Origin: Ciona intestinalis
Taxonomy: Eukaryota; Chordata; Ascidiacea; Phlebobranchia; Cionidae
Assembly: GCF_000224145.3 (NCBI RefSeq)
Contig: NW_004190477.2
Coordinates: forward strand, 1 to 64,000
Length of the DNA stretch: 64,000 nucleotides
Reading direction: 5' to 3'
The notes under the pieces were generated by a model. That model saw only the letters and a list, made by a program, of their open reading frames with translations, made no database searches and had not been told where the DNA came from. This document shows, piece after piece, positions 45,001-62,972 of the stretch; the first letter of the stretch is position 1, and each line of letters begins with the position of its first letter. Position numbers and translations under genes: made by a program.

Positions 45001-48000
45001 AAAGTAAATTATTTAGAAAACAGACTTTCTATTTAAACAATACCCCCCACAGTGAAATATCGTCTTCCCCCCGTATTATTCGCACCCAGTGTGAAGCCGA
45101 CCTCCATCGTACAATCCATCGACACCATACCCAACCATGCGTTAGATGTGGCGGAGGCTTGCAACTTACACCCATCGTCCGAAGCTGTGGTGGGAGATGA
45201 CCAATATATATTTACAAGGTGGCTGTAAATATTTATATTAAATAACTTTCACCAATACTGTGTTCAGATGTGGTTTGCTTCTCTCCACATACCAAGCAAC
45301 CATATTACGTCTTGTATATTTACGAATCCAGATGTTGGGGTATTGGGACAACTCTGGTTTAAATCCCAGGTCCCATGACATGCCTCACTGTAGGACCTCA
45401 CCCATATAGAAACGAATACACAGCTTCCTTATACAACTTCTACCCCCCTACCAGGTTAAACACAATCTACGACTTTCTCCCCGAAACCTCGAGCCTCTCC
45501 CACAAGTTGTACCCCCGCCCCCCCACCTCACTAGATCTACCACCACAAACCTCCATCAGCAGCTCAAGCTCCCACCCATGGGTTATTGACAGGTTGGTGG
45601 TGTTTACTTATATATGACTGGTCAGTTTAAATACAGCAGCCCATACGTGTGAAACAATTACCTTCATCATCAATATACCTTTCCATATTATGAAAGTAGA
45701 TCTGATAATATTGCCCACAAACCCACAGAGGGATATTTGCAAGTCACACCCATGCTTTGTTGAAAAGTAAGAAGGAGGTTGAACTATGGGAAGTTTGTTA
45801 CAACGCGTTGCCTAAGATACCAAAGGCTTGGGGGAAGGTGAGGTTATGTTGTGGTGTGGTTTATCTGCACAACTTAATTATTTGGCTGCTGTCGTTACCA
45901 GACATAAGTTTTCACACGGCGGATTTAATTTTGTCAGTTACGTATTTCGTAACATTTGATTCAGATATCAAAGTAATTCATTTTGTTGTAATCTGTATAT
46001 TGCAGTGTAAAATATTTATCAAGATTTGGTTTACGTTCCCCGCATGTATGTAACATTGTGCGGTGGGGTTGTGTGTTTTATGTGGCACGTTATGGTTAAC
46101 ACTTGTGGTTTCCACAGGAATACGTGAACGACCGTATACGCAAGATTGGAGGTCAAACCCCGTTTAATTTGTTTCTTCAACAAGAACTTCGTCAACTTTA
46201 TGTTTTGCTAACTGAGATAAAAAAGTAAGTAGCTTACAAATAATAATATCACCAACAAAGTTACGTATGTGGTAACTTACGTAACACAACACCTGTTGTT
46301 GAACTGCCGTTGTCCCGCCATGTAAGGATAAATAAGTTACATACATTTATTAAACGATCAATATTAGAACAATCATTCTAATTACATGCTCCCCCCCCAG
46401 GAGTTTGACGTCAATCAAGTCATCGGTTGAAAGTTTGGACCAGTTCGGCGACCGATTATCTGATGATGATGTCATAATAGCCAACGAACTCAGTCGCTCT
46501 CGGATCCCTCGTCACTGGGTGGAGCTAGCGGGTGAAACAGCGCCTCCTAGCAGCACACCAGTGTCGCAGTGGTTGAGTGATATCCCCCAGCGGGTGGCGC
46601 ACTTTGAGAGGATACTGGCTTTGGTAGGGAGGGAGGCTCGTAGTTGTTGTATAATGTGAGGGGTTGTTTTAAACACAGAGACTTAAAACAACATCAGTGA
46701 TGATTTGTGTGCCCATATTTGGAAATATTTGGATTATAAGATCTAAGTTGATGTTATTTCAAAAAGTTGTTTATGCAGTAACACATAATACAGATGTGTT
46801 ATCGTGGCTATTAGTTTCCTTCTTCACTTATTGAATAAGTTTGTTGGAATTTCATGATTTAAGTAAGTTCCCACATTACGACAGGGTCGTGAAAAGATCC
46901 CAGCTTATTGGTTAGGAGCTTTCTTCAACCCCCATGGTTTGTTATCGGTGTTGAAACAAGAAGCCATCAAACATCACGTGGAGAAAACCGGGGTCGTCGA
47001 TAATTTGCTTTTCCATGTTGAGGTCACGCAACGTGATAAGGATCATGTGGGTATTGTGATGTCATAGTTGTGTGGGTATTGTGATGTCATAGTTGTGTGG
47101 GTATTGTGATGTCATAGTTGTGTGGGTATTGTGATGTCATAGTTGTGTGGGTATTGTGATGTCATAGTTGTGTGGGTATTGTGATGTCATAGTTGTGTGG
47201 GTATTGTGATGTCATAGTTGTGTGGGTATTGTGATGTCATAGTTGTGTGGGTATTGTGATGTCATAGTTGTGTGGGTATTGTGATGTCATAGTTGTGTGG
47301 GTATTGTGATGTCATAGTTGTGTGGGTATTGTGATGTCATAGTTGTGTGGGTATTGTGATGTCATATATATGAATGTTGTGATGTCATAAAATGTCACTT
47401 TATTAAACAGTCATAATTGAATGTAGAATCTGCCAATAATTACCAACCTGTATGCTGTTTCTTCTCATACTTTTTATTCAATAACAAAGCTTTAGCGACT
47501 CAATTTCTGAAACTACATTTTAGTCAACTTTTTTAAACTTACGGTAACAGTCAAAGGGTTGGTGAACCAGTGTAATGGTTTGACTGTCATTACCGGAACT
47601 AAAAAAACATATTCTTTTATTTCAATCTCCAGTTACGCGATCCACCATCTGAAGGTTTCTTCTTACATGGGGTTTATTTATGGGGTTGTGGGTGGGATAA
47701 AACATCGGGTGAGATGGTTGATGCTCCAGCTAAACACGCACCGGCATCTCTACCNNNNNNNNNNNNNNNNNNNNNNNNNNNNNNNNNNNNNNNNNNNNNN
47801 NNNNCAGAGACTTAAAACAACATCAGTGATGATTTGTGTGCCCATATTTGGAAATATTTGGATTATAAGATCTAAGTTGATGTTATTTCAAAAAGTTGTT
47901 TATGCAGTAACACATAATACAGATGTGTTATCGTGGCTATTAGTTTCCTTCTTCACTTATTGAATAAGTTTGTTGGAATTTCATGATTTAAGTAAGTTCC

Positions 48001-49068
48001 CACATTACGACAGGGTCGTGAAAAGATCCCAGCTTACTGGTTAGGAGCTTTCTTCAACCCCCATGGTTTGTTATCGGTGTTGAAACAAGAAGCCATCAAA
48101 CATCACGTGGAGAAAACCGGGGTCGTCGATAATTTGCTTTTCCATGTTGAGGTCACGCAACGTGATAAGGATCATGTGGGTATTGTGATGTCAATACATT
48201 AATGTTATGATGTCATAAAATGTCACATTATTTAACAGTCATAATTGAATGTAGAATCTGCCAATAATTACCAACCTGTATGCTGTTTCTTCTCATACTT
48301 TTTATTCAATAACAAAGCTTTGGCGACCCAATTTCTGAAACTACATTTTAGTCAACTTTTTTAAACTTACGGTAACAGTCAAAGGGTTGGTGAACCAGTG
48401 TAATGGTTTGACTGTCATTACCGGAACTAAAAAAACATATTCTTTTATTTCAATCTCCAGTTACGCGATCCACCATCTGAAGGTTTCTTCTTACATGGGG
48501 TTTATTTATGGGGTTGTGGGTGGGATAAAACATCGGGTGAGATGGTTGATGCTCCAGCTAAACACGCACCGGCATCTCTACCTGTCATTCATATCACATT
48601 CGTCACTGAGTCAACTAAATATGGGACAACAAGTGAAGTCCCCAGGTGGGTGTGTTTGGCAGTGAGCATGAGGTGTATGGGTCGTCTACATTCGGGGAAG
48701 CGACAGCTTTAACTTCTGGGGAAGTTCATGTGGTTACACCGTGGGTGTTGGGGTAATTGGCCAACTTTACACTTAATCCTTGGTCCCAGGACATACCATG
48801 GAATATATATATGAAATAAAGGTCATTTTGTATTTAACCACCCGGTTGCCCACCCCAAAGATAAACATGAAAATATCCTAACTGGACAGCGAACATATTA
48901 ACTAATCCCCCCTTCCCCCACAGACCTATCGACTACTACCCATGCCCCGTGTTCATGACATGCACGAGTAGCAAGAAACCTGTGTTTGAATTGGACGTAT
49001 CACGGGAATCGATCCCTTCATCGAGATGGGCATTACGTGGCCTCACTGCAACAATCCGCCCGTATTAA
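42096..49068 (+). CDS. dynein heavy chain C-terminal region, divergent (DNHD1-like)
   Basis: Fifteen exons: 42096-42169 (cut by the gap), 42480-42575, 42957-43119, 43459-43647, 43788-43991, 44285-44385, 44642-44769, 45053-45218, 45455-45592, 45729-45837, 46118-46224, 46401-46623, 46885-47046 (again at 48014-48175), 48461-48645 (part also at 47633-47754) and 48924-49068. They encode 729 residues to a stop. Dynein marks in order: ALQRLLLIR, RSDRLIPASSEFVHKVLGKK, GSWVLLHNL, HPDFRMWISSE, LRFQISELIYGRHITNIYDQ, PFNLFLQQELRQLYVLLTEI, AYWLGAFFNPHGLLSVLKQE, GFFLHGVYLWGCGWDK and YYPCPVFMTC. This is the AAA5-AAA6 and C-terminal region of a motor heavy chain. The usual TGHSTNF segment near the end is absent, as expected of a divergent family; DNHD1 is my best guess. 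The acceptor at 42956 is weak but keeps phase. The motor core and tail are not in the window. Confidence 0.83.
43145..43415 (+). mobile_element. composite SINE, full-length
   Basis: Head GGTGGTGGTTAGCATGCTTG and GTTATGGGTTCAAGGCTCGT, then GTGTCCTTGGGCAAGACACA, CAATCCAGTGGTCACTGATG, ACAATCACCCACAAAGTTAT, CGGGGTGTATGAAACAGAAC and TTATAACAACTATCGTTGCC. About 270 bp. This copy shows the tRNA-like head and the tail in one element. Confidence 0.8.
44020..44250 (-). mobile_element. composite SINE, near full-length
   Basis: CAACGACAGTCATTATAACA, CACGGGTGTTCTGTTTCAAA, TATGGCTGACAATTTAGACA, AACCCATTAGTGACCACTAG and CAATTGCCGTTAAATGTCTT, ending in the head region ACACCCACAATAGTGAC. Confidence 0.75.
44561..44640 (+). 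repeat. 35-bp tandem repeat before a dynein acceptor
   Basis: CACACATACATGTATATATA with CATAGTTGTA occurs two and a half times and runs directly into the acceptor tract CCCCCCCCAG. Confidence 0.8.
44885..45003 (+). repeat. AT-rich ~20-bp tandem repeat
   Basis: Five to six copies of ATAGAAATCATATTAAATAT with small changes. Confidence 0.8.
46240..46340 (+). mobile_element. SINE tail fragment
   Basis: CACCAACAAAGTTACGTATG, TGGTAACTTACGTAACACAA and GCCATGTAAGGATAAATAAG. Confidence 0.6.
46676..47754 (+). repeat. first copy of a duplicated dynein block
   Basis: Carries the exon at 46885-47046 and the start of the next exon (47633 to the gap edge). It is almost identical to 47805-48582 apart from scattered single changes and an expanded array at 47047-47372. 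It ends exactly at the gap. Confidence 0.93.
47047..47372 (+). repeat. 25-bp minisatellite starting at a dynein splice donor
   Basis: About 13 near-perfect copies of GTGGGTATTGTGATGTCATA plus GTTGT. The array begins at the donor (CAT, then GTGGGT), so every unit repeats the donor sequence. The second copy of the block has only about one unit. Confidence 0.95.
47755..47804. other. assembly gap (50 N)
   Basis: A run of exactly 50 N between the two copies of the duplicated block, typical of a placeholder for overlapping contigs. Confidence 1.
47805..48582 (+). repeat. second copy of the duplicated dynein block
   Basis: It starts exactly after the gap with CAGAGACTTAAAACAACATC, matching 46676 onward. 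It carries exon 48014-48175 and the start of exon 48461-48645. It is 301 bases shorter than the first copy, almost all explained by about 12 missing minisatellite units. Confidence 0.93.
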
Positions 49069-50149
49069 CACCACAACACTCACAATGTTGATTACTTTGG
49101 TTAGGATAGTTTTTGATAAATCTTGTGAATGGAGATATTTTGTGCAGTTTTATCGTTATGTGTGCGACCATATTAATACCATTATTGTGTATTACCTACT
49201 TTACAATCCTGGTTTTAAGATCAAACGTTTGATGAATCCAGTAGTTATTATGTGTAGTTTTACCTTGGTAGTTGTGTTTACCTAGTTCATATATACTTAT
49301 ATAGTGTTTCTACTTTACCTAGTTTAGATTTACCTTCATCAACACTGTGTTTTATATCCAGCGTTCAATCCATCGGTGTTTTATCAAATAAACTGTGTGA
49401 GTGTGAATGAATGCTTACGAGTTACCACGCATGTAACTTTGTGGGTGATGGTTTAATGTATGGCAGAAAAGTTACACAACTTATTAGTGACAACTGGGTT
49501 GCACACAAACGGACACAACGGTGGCGGCATCGCGCCTTGATCCAATATCCTCTATTCTTGTGAGTTGTGCTACAACCACAAGACTAAAATATGACTAGGA
49601 AAAAAACAAGTACAATTTGGGCATTGTGCGACTGACAATTGGGGGAAATACTCCTTGCTTGTTATTTCTATGCGCAGCGATCGGTAAATGTTTATGATCT
49701 CTACCGCCATGTAGCGGATACAAACTATCGGTATATTGTTCGTCTTTTATCTGCTGCAAAAAATCAATAATTTTGTGTTTTATGAGAAATCTTTTTGTGT
49801 AAATCCCGTCTTACGTCGAATATATGACAAAGGGCAAGATATAAAGTAATATATTTTCGGTAATTGCCGTATTATTGTAAAGAAAGCTGGTAAAATAGAT
49901 CTTGTAGTTATTATTGTGGTAATGTTCGTACATAATAAGTATATGATAGCTGTTGACTATGATAACTAAACGATTAAGTTGATCTATTTTCAAGATCTTC
50001 TGCTGTAGTTTTGTGTTTAGATACTGTCTACAGATCGTTAGTTGTGTGGTTATAGATATCGTTAATGTTACAATACCCCAACCTACGATAATAATCCATA
50101 GAATATAGAGTTTGTTGAAAAGTTTGGGCTTTTTGTTGCTGTTGTTGAA
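49069..50149. other. intergenic region between the dynein-like gene and Scm
   Basis: A reverse-strand SINE copy lies at about 49405-49545 (CTTACGAGTTACCACGCATG, AACTTATTAGTGACAACTGG). A possible polyadenylation signal AATAAA is at 49387-49392. The rest is AT-rich without a recognised feature. Confidence 0.5.
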
Positions 50150-56744
<6,595 letters not shown>

Positions 56745-57178
56745 TCGCCCCACTGTACTTCCAATCATCAGTATTGCTATGTTATGTACTTTGTGTTTCT
56801 ATGTTAAAATAAGATAAAGTGATCCTGTTGCAAATTTGAGGAAATCTCCGGGATTTTCACATCTTTATATTATTTCTATGAACTGTGACGTTTATGAGTC
56901 GGCTATCAAGTGATGATTCAACGCTTTTTATGATTTTTTTCACTTTTCTTATTTTTTCATCATGTTTTCTATTTTCCACTTCAATCATGACATCACAATG
57001 CGTGATTATGTCGTCACCTTGCCCCCTGCTTGTCGATTGTGATGTAATACATCAGTGTCTGTTGTCAACAATCTCTCTTTATTTACAAACAATTAGCAAT
57101 GTCCATGTACAATCACATACATCATGTTAATTATGACATCGCAATATGCATTATGACATCACAATATACATTATGACA
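56745..57178. other. tail-to-tail spacer between Scm and IRF
   Basis: It holds the 3' UTRs of both convergent genes. A sense-strand AATAAA for IRF (minus strand) lies at 57083-57078. TGACATCACAATGCGTGA-like direct repeats run at 56985-57185 and reach the IRF stop codon. Confidence 0.55.
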
Positions 57179-60100
57179 TCACAATATGCATCCACCCATC
57201 TCTACGTCGTTCAACCCAGCGTTGCTCACTGGCCCCACCTGGAGGGGGCATTGTTGAAAGTACCCGGGGTTGTACGTTGGTTGGTTGATGTCGCTGAAAC
57301 TGACCATCGGCTCACTTTGTGCCATTTGTCGAATCAGTTCGTCAACATATTGGTTGGACTCCTGCGTTGCACGGTCCGCCAATCTATCGTAACTATCCGG
57401 CCCCGATGTTAGGATACTTTCGCCCTCTGGTGACGTAAATGTGGTGTCGTATTTCTCACGAACCTGGGAGGATGGCTTCGTGTTATATTGGGTAAGTTGG
57501 TTGTTATGGGGGTGGTGGTTATAACGCTTACAAGTTATCACAGATGTAACTTTATAGGTGATTGATTTTTCGTACTGCTAACAATGACAATCTTGAAGTG
57601 TCTTGCCCAAGAGCACACACGCCCACAACGGTAGCTTCGAGCCCACATCCTCTAACATAAAGGCAAGCGCTGCCAACATTGTGGGCGTATGCGGCAAGCC
57701 CCGGTTATTCCACCACAAATATATAACAACCATTCTCACCTTAGTAAGCAAATATTTGGCAGCACGTGGTATCATATAAAGGTTCACCAGATTCTTCTCT
57801 ATCGGGTTTTGCACCGACCAAGTTTGCGCAAACGAAATACGAATCTCAGCCTGTAATATTTAGCCATTAGGTGGAGTATTCTATGCTTCTTTCATTAGAA
57901 ACTTATTTAAATCTAACTTATTGGTTGTAATGTTTACTGATTAATGTAGTGTAGAAAATTCCAGGCCTGCCACCACATTCGGATAATATGCAGAATTATA
58001 TTTTAATTTTTTAATCACAAGTTTGAATATCTAAGTACCTACAATCGTAACGATAGATTAAAATAGGATGTTTATATTACGAACCTCTACAGAGCGAAAC
58101 TTGCCAACTTGCGAAACTTGCTGAAGATTTTCACAAAACTTTCGATAATCGAACAACTTCACTGAGGCGTTACGCTCAAGTTTCTCTGGCGCGCTGCCTG
58201 ATGTTTCGGGACCATATACAAACACCTGGAACATAAGGTCATGTTAAATCTCTTTATTTATTTATTTTTACCTTTATATACAAATATAAGTAGTGTGGGT
58301 GTTGGTAATGGACTAAATCTGGTTCAAATCCCAGGTCCTTTGACTAGAACATAAACAGAAATTATTAATAAAATTTATTTACCCTCGCATGGTTGCCTAT
58401 GTTATTTTATTAAAACTAAATAGAAAATATATGTTGTTATAAATGCATAAGAATCATATTAAACCAGCATTATCTCCAGCCACCCACCCGACTTTGACAA
58501 AGACGTTTGGCGTAGAAGCATCCTCCACTGTAACTGAGTATTAGACCTCTTCTAAGGTTGTTTAATATATGTTTGGTGAGTTGGATCTGTGTTTCTGATG
58601 ATGCGTATGGCTCGCAGTCAAGTAGTTCAATCTAGGGTGGAAATGACGTATATAAACTGGACAAAAATATATATATATACATAATATATATTAGTATATA
58701 AAAAAATACAGAAATTGAAAAAGCCTTAAATAATATATTAGGAGTTAAATAATATGTATTACATGAGAACAATGCACAAACAAGTGATTCTAGAAATCCT
58801 ATACAACCCCCATGTAGTTTACATCAACAAGCAACTTACCTGCTGTAATGTCTCAGGACCAAACACACTGTTGGGAAGTTCGTGGGTTGCACTCGCTATC
58901 AACTGTAAACTGGAGTTGCCGTAACTGATCCGGCACCCTGTTGGTTCGGTAACGTGGCAAGCGAGGACATTGGAACGTCGGTACCGAATGTAAACCTCCA
59001 TTTCATGGGCGGCTGTGGGGTAACGGGGGTGTTAGGGTGGGTATAGATGTGTATGGTGAATGGATGTAACTTGTTTATCCTTGTGTTGATAGGTAAATAC
59101 ATTCGTTATAACATGGGTGTTCTGTTTCATACATTCTGCATGGCTGCCAATTTAGACAACCCATTAGTGACAACTTGTCCAAGGATACATACGTCTACAA
59201 TGGTAGCATCAAGCCTCGAACCCATAACCTCTGGTCCACAAGCTTAAACCAATTAGTTGCGGTGCAGACACAAATAACTCGACAACGAGCATGTGGGTAC
59301 TCACGTGGTGCGACATCATGATTCCCCACCATAGGGGGCGGTATGGATGTATGGACCCCGTTCTCGTACCCCCCTCTTCCAGGATATGGGTTGTACGTCT
59401 CCATGTTATGCACGCTAGCATCGCTACCACTAGGTGATGCAACCCCTGATGCGCTCCTTGTACGTGGGTCATGATTGGGGGGGTTAGGGGGGTTGGCATA
59501 CCCCACTGTGTCGTCCGATATCGAGCGAACACGAAGCACCGACTTTCGAACACAATCGTAGTCGCTGGGTGGCGCTATATCCAACTGTGATGTCATAATG
59601 TTAGTGTGATGTCATTATTACATCATAGCAAACTTTGTCACCTTGTTTATTGTGTAACAAGACCCATTGTCTGATTCCTGAACTCGCATTCTACCTTTAA
59701 TACATTGTTACGTCATTATTGTGGGGTTTGTTACGTCATTAACGTTATTATCTTACTGAATTCCTGTGAAGGAGCGAGTGTTGTTCGAGTCAGGTCTACT
59801 TGGGGAATTCCCTCTTGCGTCATCGTATGTGACGTCATGTGCGTCAAATCCGGTTCGTTGGGTTGCGCCATGTGATAGGGATCTGTGACGCAATAAACAT
59901 AATTGAAACGTCATTATTACACGTGAAACATCCATCTTACCGTTCCTGTGGCCATCTGGTGACACAACCTCCTTTGTCCAAGTACTTCGTGGGTAGATCT
60001 CGTATTCTTGACCTGATGTAATAGTGATGTCACTAAATACGTCATACACACGTCATACTTCGGCGCCGTGGCTCATGGCTTAGCGCGCATAGAGGTTGGC

Positions 60101-62972
60101 GATTGGTGCTGCTACCATTGTGGGCATATGTGTTCCTTTGAGCAATACACCTGATGGCAATTACTCCAACCCAGTGGTCACTAATAAGTTGTCTAAATTG
60201 TCAGCCATACAAAACGGAGATCGCCCACTAAGTTTTATACGTGGTAACTCGTAACCGGACACGAGGTGTATGAAGCAGAACACCCGTGTTATAACGTTGC
60301 CCACCACACCAATAAGTTCCTTCCACTCGTACTTTTATCAGCCTCCGGCAGCAACTGGTACACCCTGTAAGGATCATTCCCCTCTAAAGAACTTCTGTCT
60401 TTCAGTTCCTTGATGTCAGGAAGTTTGTTGAGGGCGCAACGTAACCGGGTCTTCCATGTCGCGGCTTCCATCTTGTCACCGGGTTTGTATTTCCCTCGAT
60501 GTTCGGCCCATGCCTGTGGGGGGAGAACAAATAATTCAATATAGAAATGTGGGGTAAGATGGGATAGCGTTAGCACTTAAATCCCATATTTCCCAATCAT
60601 TTCAACCATTAGCAACGCTCTATTGGGATCCTGGAGCTACGGTTATAAATCTGTAATCTTCGCCCAAGCACTACATACCAAATGTAACCCTTTACCGAAG
60701 CGTAACTGGACGGGGGTTGGGGTTATATGGGGGGTTGGGGTTATATGGGGGGTTGGGGCTATATGGGGGGTTGGGGCTATATGGGGGGTTGGGGCTATAT
60801 CGTGGGGGTTGGGGTTATATGGGGGTTGAGGTTATATGGGGCGTTGGGGTTATATGGGGGGTTGGGGCTATATCGTGGGGGTTGGGGTTATATGGGGGTT
60901 GAGGTTATATGGGGGGTTGGGAGTAGTTTATGTTCTGTGGATATAAGGTTGCACGCGATAGGGAACAATGGTTTGCATCGTTATGAAACACAACGTCATT
61001 GTTCCTACTTATTACAAACAGTCCGTGTTATGACGTCATAATGTTACTTCCTTAAATTGTTTCGAGAATTGCCAAATGTGATTATTACGTCATATTAAAC
61101 AATTACCCTTGTTCCTCAGCCATTATGTTAATTGCGATGTGAATATGACGTCATAGTTATGTGCGTAACGAAGCTAACATCGGTTTGCGAGCAAAATAAG
61201 GACGATAGAGAAACTATAACTTCGTGGTAGAAATGAAGAAATATTTATAAAAATCAACCCCAATCATTGGTTGTATTTGAACGCTTTCTTGGGTTTGTTA
61301 TTTATGTGACGTTACTAAACTTTGGCAGCAACAAATCTAGGATGATATGAATTAGGTTTTTATATTAATACAAATAAATGACGATATTCGTATATAAGGA
61401 AAGTCTTATTAATAAAAGACTCTGGTTATAATCCATTGTGACGTCATACACGCGGTAATTCGGGAAGTTATCGAAATCAGTGAAGCGTTAACCTACTTCC
61501 GGTGGCTGGATCGAAACTTCGAGAATTTCTGTTTCGGGTTTCGACGTCATATTGAGCATTGTTTCTTTTATTATGACGTAAGAATGCTGATAAAGTTGTA
61601 AAACTTTAACAATGCACGATTTGTTACGTCATAGGAAAGTTGGCCTACAGCGTCGCGTTGATCGATGTTTTGTAACTTCTACAATATTAGTTCGAAATAT
61701 TTCGCGAAGTTTTCATTATTCCTTTATTGTTACGTCATACCTATATGAATGGCTATTATAACGTCATATCCGATGCTCTAGGAGCACCACGCCACGATTC
61801 GTGACGTATTTCCGGTTAAACAAGGAAGCGAATCCCTCAAAATATTATTTCTATAATTTACGTCATGTGTCATGACGTAAAAAAATGAATTTTTAATATT
61901 CAGCGGTTGAATATAAGACGCGTATTGATGTTGCTCCGCGAAACCGATGTCGCCCGAAGCGAACACACGCCCTCGGGCGATTGTTTGAACGAATTTTCGA
62001 TTTTCGTTGAAACATTGTCGCTTATGACGCCACAATCGCATATTTGTTAAAACGCCGCGACGTTACGAACTATATAGTAGGGTGGGGTAAGATGGTTCAT
62101 GGTTTCATTCTCTTTATCGTCCCATGTAGTAATAAACAAAGAATATTTACAGAATTATATAACTATGCATCCTTTCAATTTTAACGAGCCTTGTTAATTG
62201 TTCAGAATACGATTATAAAATATGGGGTATTATGGGCTAACGTTATCCCATCTTACCCCACAGAATATTTCATAACTAATAGTTGATGCTGTGCATTCAC
62301 TCACCCATACACACATGCCAATATACACGCATGTGTACAACGCATGCTATCCCATGTAACTTTATGTTAGTATGTTATGCCATTTACTCTGATGGTGTTG
62401 GTACTATAATGTAAACCACGCACTTATAATGTGCAATGCTATATTACCCCACGGTACACTATATGTGTGTGTGTAATATTGTAGGGTAAGATGTCTTTAC
62501 CAATAAAGCTCTAGAATCATAAGGACAGGTTTATATAATTATGATTACCACCAAATGAGACGATAAAATAGAATGAAAGCGTGTCCCATCTTACCCCACG
62601 GTAGCATACACCACAGTACTACATACATATGAACCACAGTACTACATACATATGAACCACAGTACTACATACATATGAACCACAAACCTTGAATATTCTA
62701 CAATCCTCCTCTTTATAATTATTCTTCCCCGCGTGTTTCCATGGAATCCGAAATATCGTCATCTCGTGATTCTCCCACTGCAACCCAGGGATGCTACCGC
62801 TGTCAATCATCTCTATTAACCAGTGACGTAAGCGTTTAGGGGGCTCCCCTCTTGAACTTGATGACGTCACAGAGGATGGCGACCCTGGGACTTGATGACG
62901 GGGTGGTGAAGTGACGTCATTGTGGGGAAACACCGGTCGTTGGTAGTAACCATCCCGATTTGGTGATGTCAT
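57179..62972 (-). CDS. IRF: interferon regulatory factor, IRF4/8-like
   Basis: Ten exons on the minus strand: 62972-62688, 60513-60333, 60012-59941, 59882-59757, 59574-59305 (or from 59584), 59012-58840, 58631-58488, 58225-58085, 57850-57740 and 57463-57179 (1788 nt, 595 aa). The N-terminal DNA-binding domain has five tryptophans: RLRHWLIEMIDSGSIPGLQW, IFRIPWKHAGK, FKAWAEHRGKYKPGD and ATWKTRLRCALNK. PYRVYQLLPEAD closes it. A Ser/Pro/Gly-rich linker is followed by an IRF-association domain: MEVYIRYRR, GCRISYG, VFGPETLQQ, GLILSYSGGCFYAKRLCQSR, VFVYGPET, KLFDYRKFCENL and AEIRISFAQTW. IRFs bind GAAA elements in the nucleus and control immune and developmental genes. ATG at 62972 is the first good start. 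The acceptor of the fifth exon is uncertain: 59585 is stronger but breaks phase with the donor at 59756; 59575 keeps it. Confidence 0.94.
57525..57690 (-). mobile_element. composite SINE, diverged
   Basis: CTTACAAGTTATCACAGATG, AAGTGTCTTGCCCAAGAGCA and CGCCCACAACGGTAGCTTCG, ending in a worn head. Confidence 0.65.
59065..59250 (-). mobile_element. composite SINE with internal deletion
   Basis: Tail ATAACATGGGTGTTCTGTTT, middle GACAACCCATTAGTGACAAC, head ACAATGGTAGCATCAAGCCT and CGAACCCATAACCTCTGG. The piece between the tail and middle is missing. Confidence 0.7.
60058..60305 (+). mobile_element. composite SINE, full-length
   Basis: Head GGCGCCGTGGCTCATGGCTT and GCTGCTACCATTGTGGGCAT, middle CAACCCAGTGGTCACTAATA and TCAGCCATACAAAACGGAGA, tail CGTGGTAACTCGTAACCGGA and AACACCCGTGTTATAACG. 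It ends just outside an IRF exon. Confidence 0.75.
60550..60625. mobile_element. MITE fragment
   Basis: TGTGGGGTAAGATGGGATAG, CGTTAGCAC and CCATTAGCAACGCTCTATTG; the second half is missing. Confidence 0.55.
60711..60930 (+). repeat. G-rich ~20-bp minisatellite in IRF intron 1
   Basis: About ten units of GGGGTTGGGGTTATATGGG and variants. Runs of four to six G recur every ten bases or less, so the + strand could form G-quadruplexes. IRF is transcribed from the other strand, so the G-rich strand is the non-template (+) strand only for antisense transcription. Confidence 0.92.
62073..62272. mobile_element. MITE (GGGGTAAGATGG family), intact ends
   Basis: Starts TATAGTAGGGTGGGGTAAGA and ends GTTATCCCATCTTACCCCAC. 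It is the best-preserved copy with both inverted ends; the core is in reverse orientation. A further copy lies at 62483-62602. Confidence 0.75.
62483..62602. mobile_element. MITE (GGGGTAAGATGG family), shortened
   Basis: TTGTAGGGTAAGATGTCTTT to GTGTCCCATCTTACCCCACG, about 120 bp. Confidence 0.65.
62612..62687 (-). repeat. 23-bp tandem repeat at the IRF exon 1 donor
   Basis: On the + strand ACAGTACTACATACATATGA plus ACC repeats three times. On the coding strand the array begins at the donor of IRF exon 1 (AAG, then GTTTGTGG). Confidence 0.88.

Noticed and set aside
47559-48665. Two separate small genes beginning MVNQCNGLTVITG
   Set aside because: They are the same intron and exon in two near-identical copies either side of the 50-N gap, read out of the dynein frame.
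60711-60930. Interstitial telomere sequence
   Set aside because: The unit GGGGTTATATGGG is G-rich but is not a TTAGGG array, and it sits inside a gene intron.
60623-61041. Gly/Trp/Tyr-rich repetitive protein (GLYGGLGLYGG)
   Set aside because: Product of the G-rich minisatellite inside IRF intron 1, on the opposite strand to the gene.
61778-62041. 87-codon minus-strand frame in IRF intron 1
   Set aside because: No family resemblance, not bounded by good splice sites, overlaps repeat-rich sequence.
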